NCBI GenBank assembly: GCA_937914725.1
Contig: CALDMJ010000021.1
Coordinates: forward strand, 1 to 5,883
Direction of reading: 5' to 3'
Origin: an uncultured Clostridia bacterium
GTDB lineage: Bacteria > Bacillota > Clostridia > Christensenellales > UBA1242
DNA length: 5,883 nucleotides
The notes under the pieces are model-generated. The model was not told the DNA's origin. It saw only the letters and a program-made list of their open reading frames with translations, and did not search any database. The position numbers and the translations under genes are program-made. Of this stretch, positions 5,855-5,883 are shown piece after piece (position 1 is the first letter of the stretch; each line of letters begins with the position of its first letter).

Positions 5855-5883
5855 ATGCTTAAGTACTTAACTAAATGGGGGGG
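5855..5883 (+). CDS. Start of an unidentified gene cut by the window end
   Basis: ATG at 5855 opens a frame reading MLKYLTKWG to the edge. GAGG at 5843-5846 lies 8 nt upstream, and a strong promoter is placed suitably before it. Only nine codons are visible, so no function can be given. The last bases are a run of seven G, so the final codons may not be reliable. Confidence 0.55.

Noticed and set aside
1..5883. tRNA, rRNA, CRISPR array or insertion sequence
   Set aside because: No cloverleaf with CCA-type acceptor, no regularly spaced repeats, and no transposase or terminal inverted repeats were seen on either strand.

Overview
The window looks like chromosomal or integrated-element DNA of a low-to-moderate GC Gram-positive bacterium (Bacillota/Clostridia-like). 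The evidence is Shine-Dalgarno sites of the AAGGGAG/GGGAGG type, SigA-like promoters with 17-bp spacers, a MazF very close to Bacillus EndoA/NdoA, and a conjugation ATPase of the Gram-positive PrgI/VirB4 type. Standard code fits: TGG is used for Trp and TGA is used as stop. The species cannot be named from the sequence.

Left part (1-4707, + strand): the 3' end of a large beta-rich, probably extracellular protein is followed after 16 nt by a type IV secretion/conjugation ATPase. The ATPase is an unusual single polypeptide by design: a two-helix PrgI/TcpE-like membrane module fused to a VirB4/TraE ATPase. In this sequence it is broken by a one-base frameshift near 2778. The first reading frame (2022-2834) carries the membrane module and the VirB4 N-terminal domain. 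The second (homologous from about 2779 to 4707) carries the rest, with Walker A, Walker B and the C-terminal RecA-like motor. Joining them by skipping one base gives a protein of about 894 residues. The surface protein and the ATPase form an apparent operon, which suggests a mating-channel or surface-attachment locus.

Middle (4708-4903): an AT-rich intergenic stretch with TACTAAT-type repeats ends in a strong hairpin that works as a convergent, bidirectional terminator.

Right part (4904-5646, - strand): a two-gene toxin-antitoxin-like operon. The downstream gene is a clear MazF endoribonuclease. The upstream gene, one base away, encodes an unrecognised 92-residue protein with a TTG start and an excellent ribosome binding site. 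It sits where the antitoxin should be but does not look like MazE/EndoAI. Its promoter overlaps a nearly perfect 17-bp palindrome, a good candidate for an autoregulatory operator.

Right edge (5647-5883): a 323-bp divergent intergenic region holds a strong extended -10 promoter facing right, followed by an RBS and the first codons of a gene cut by the window end. The sequence ends in a run of seven G.
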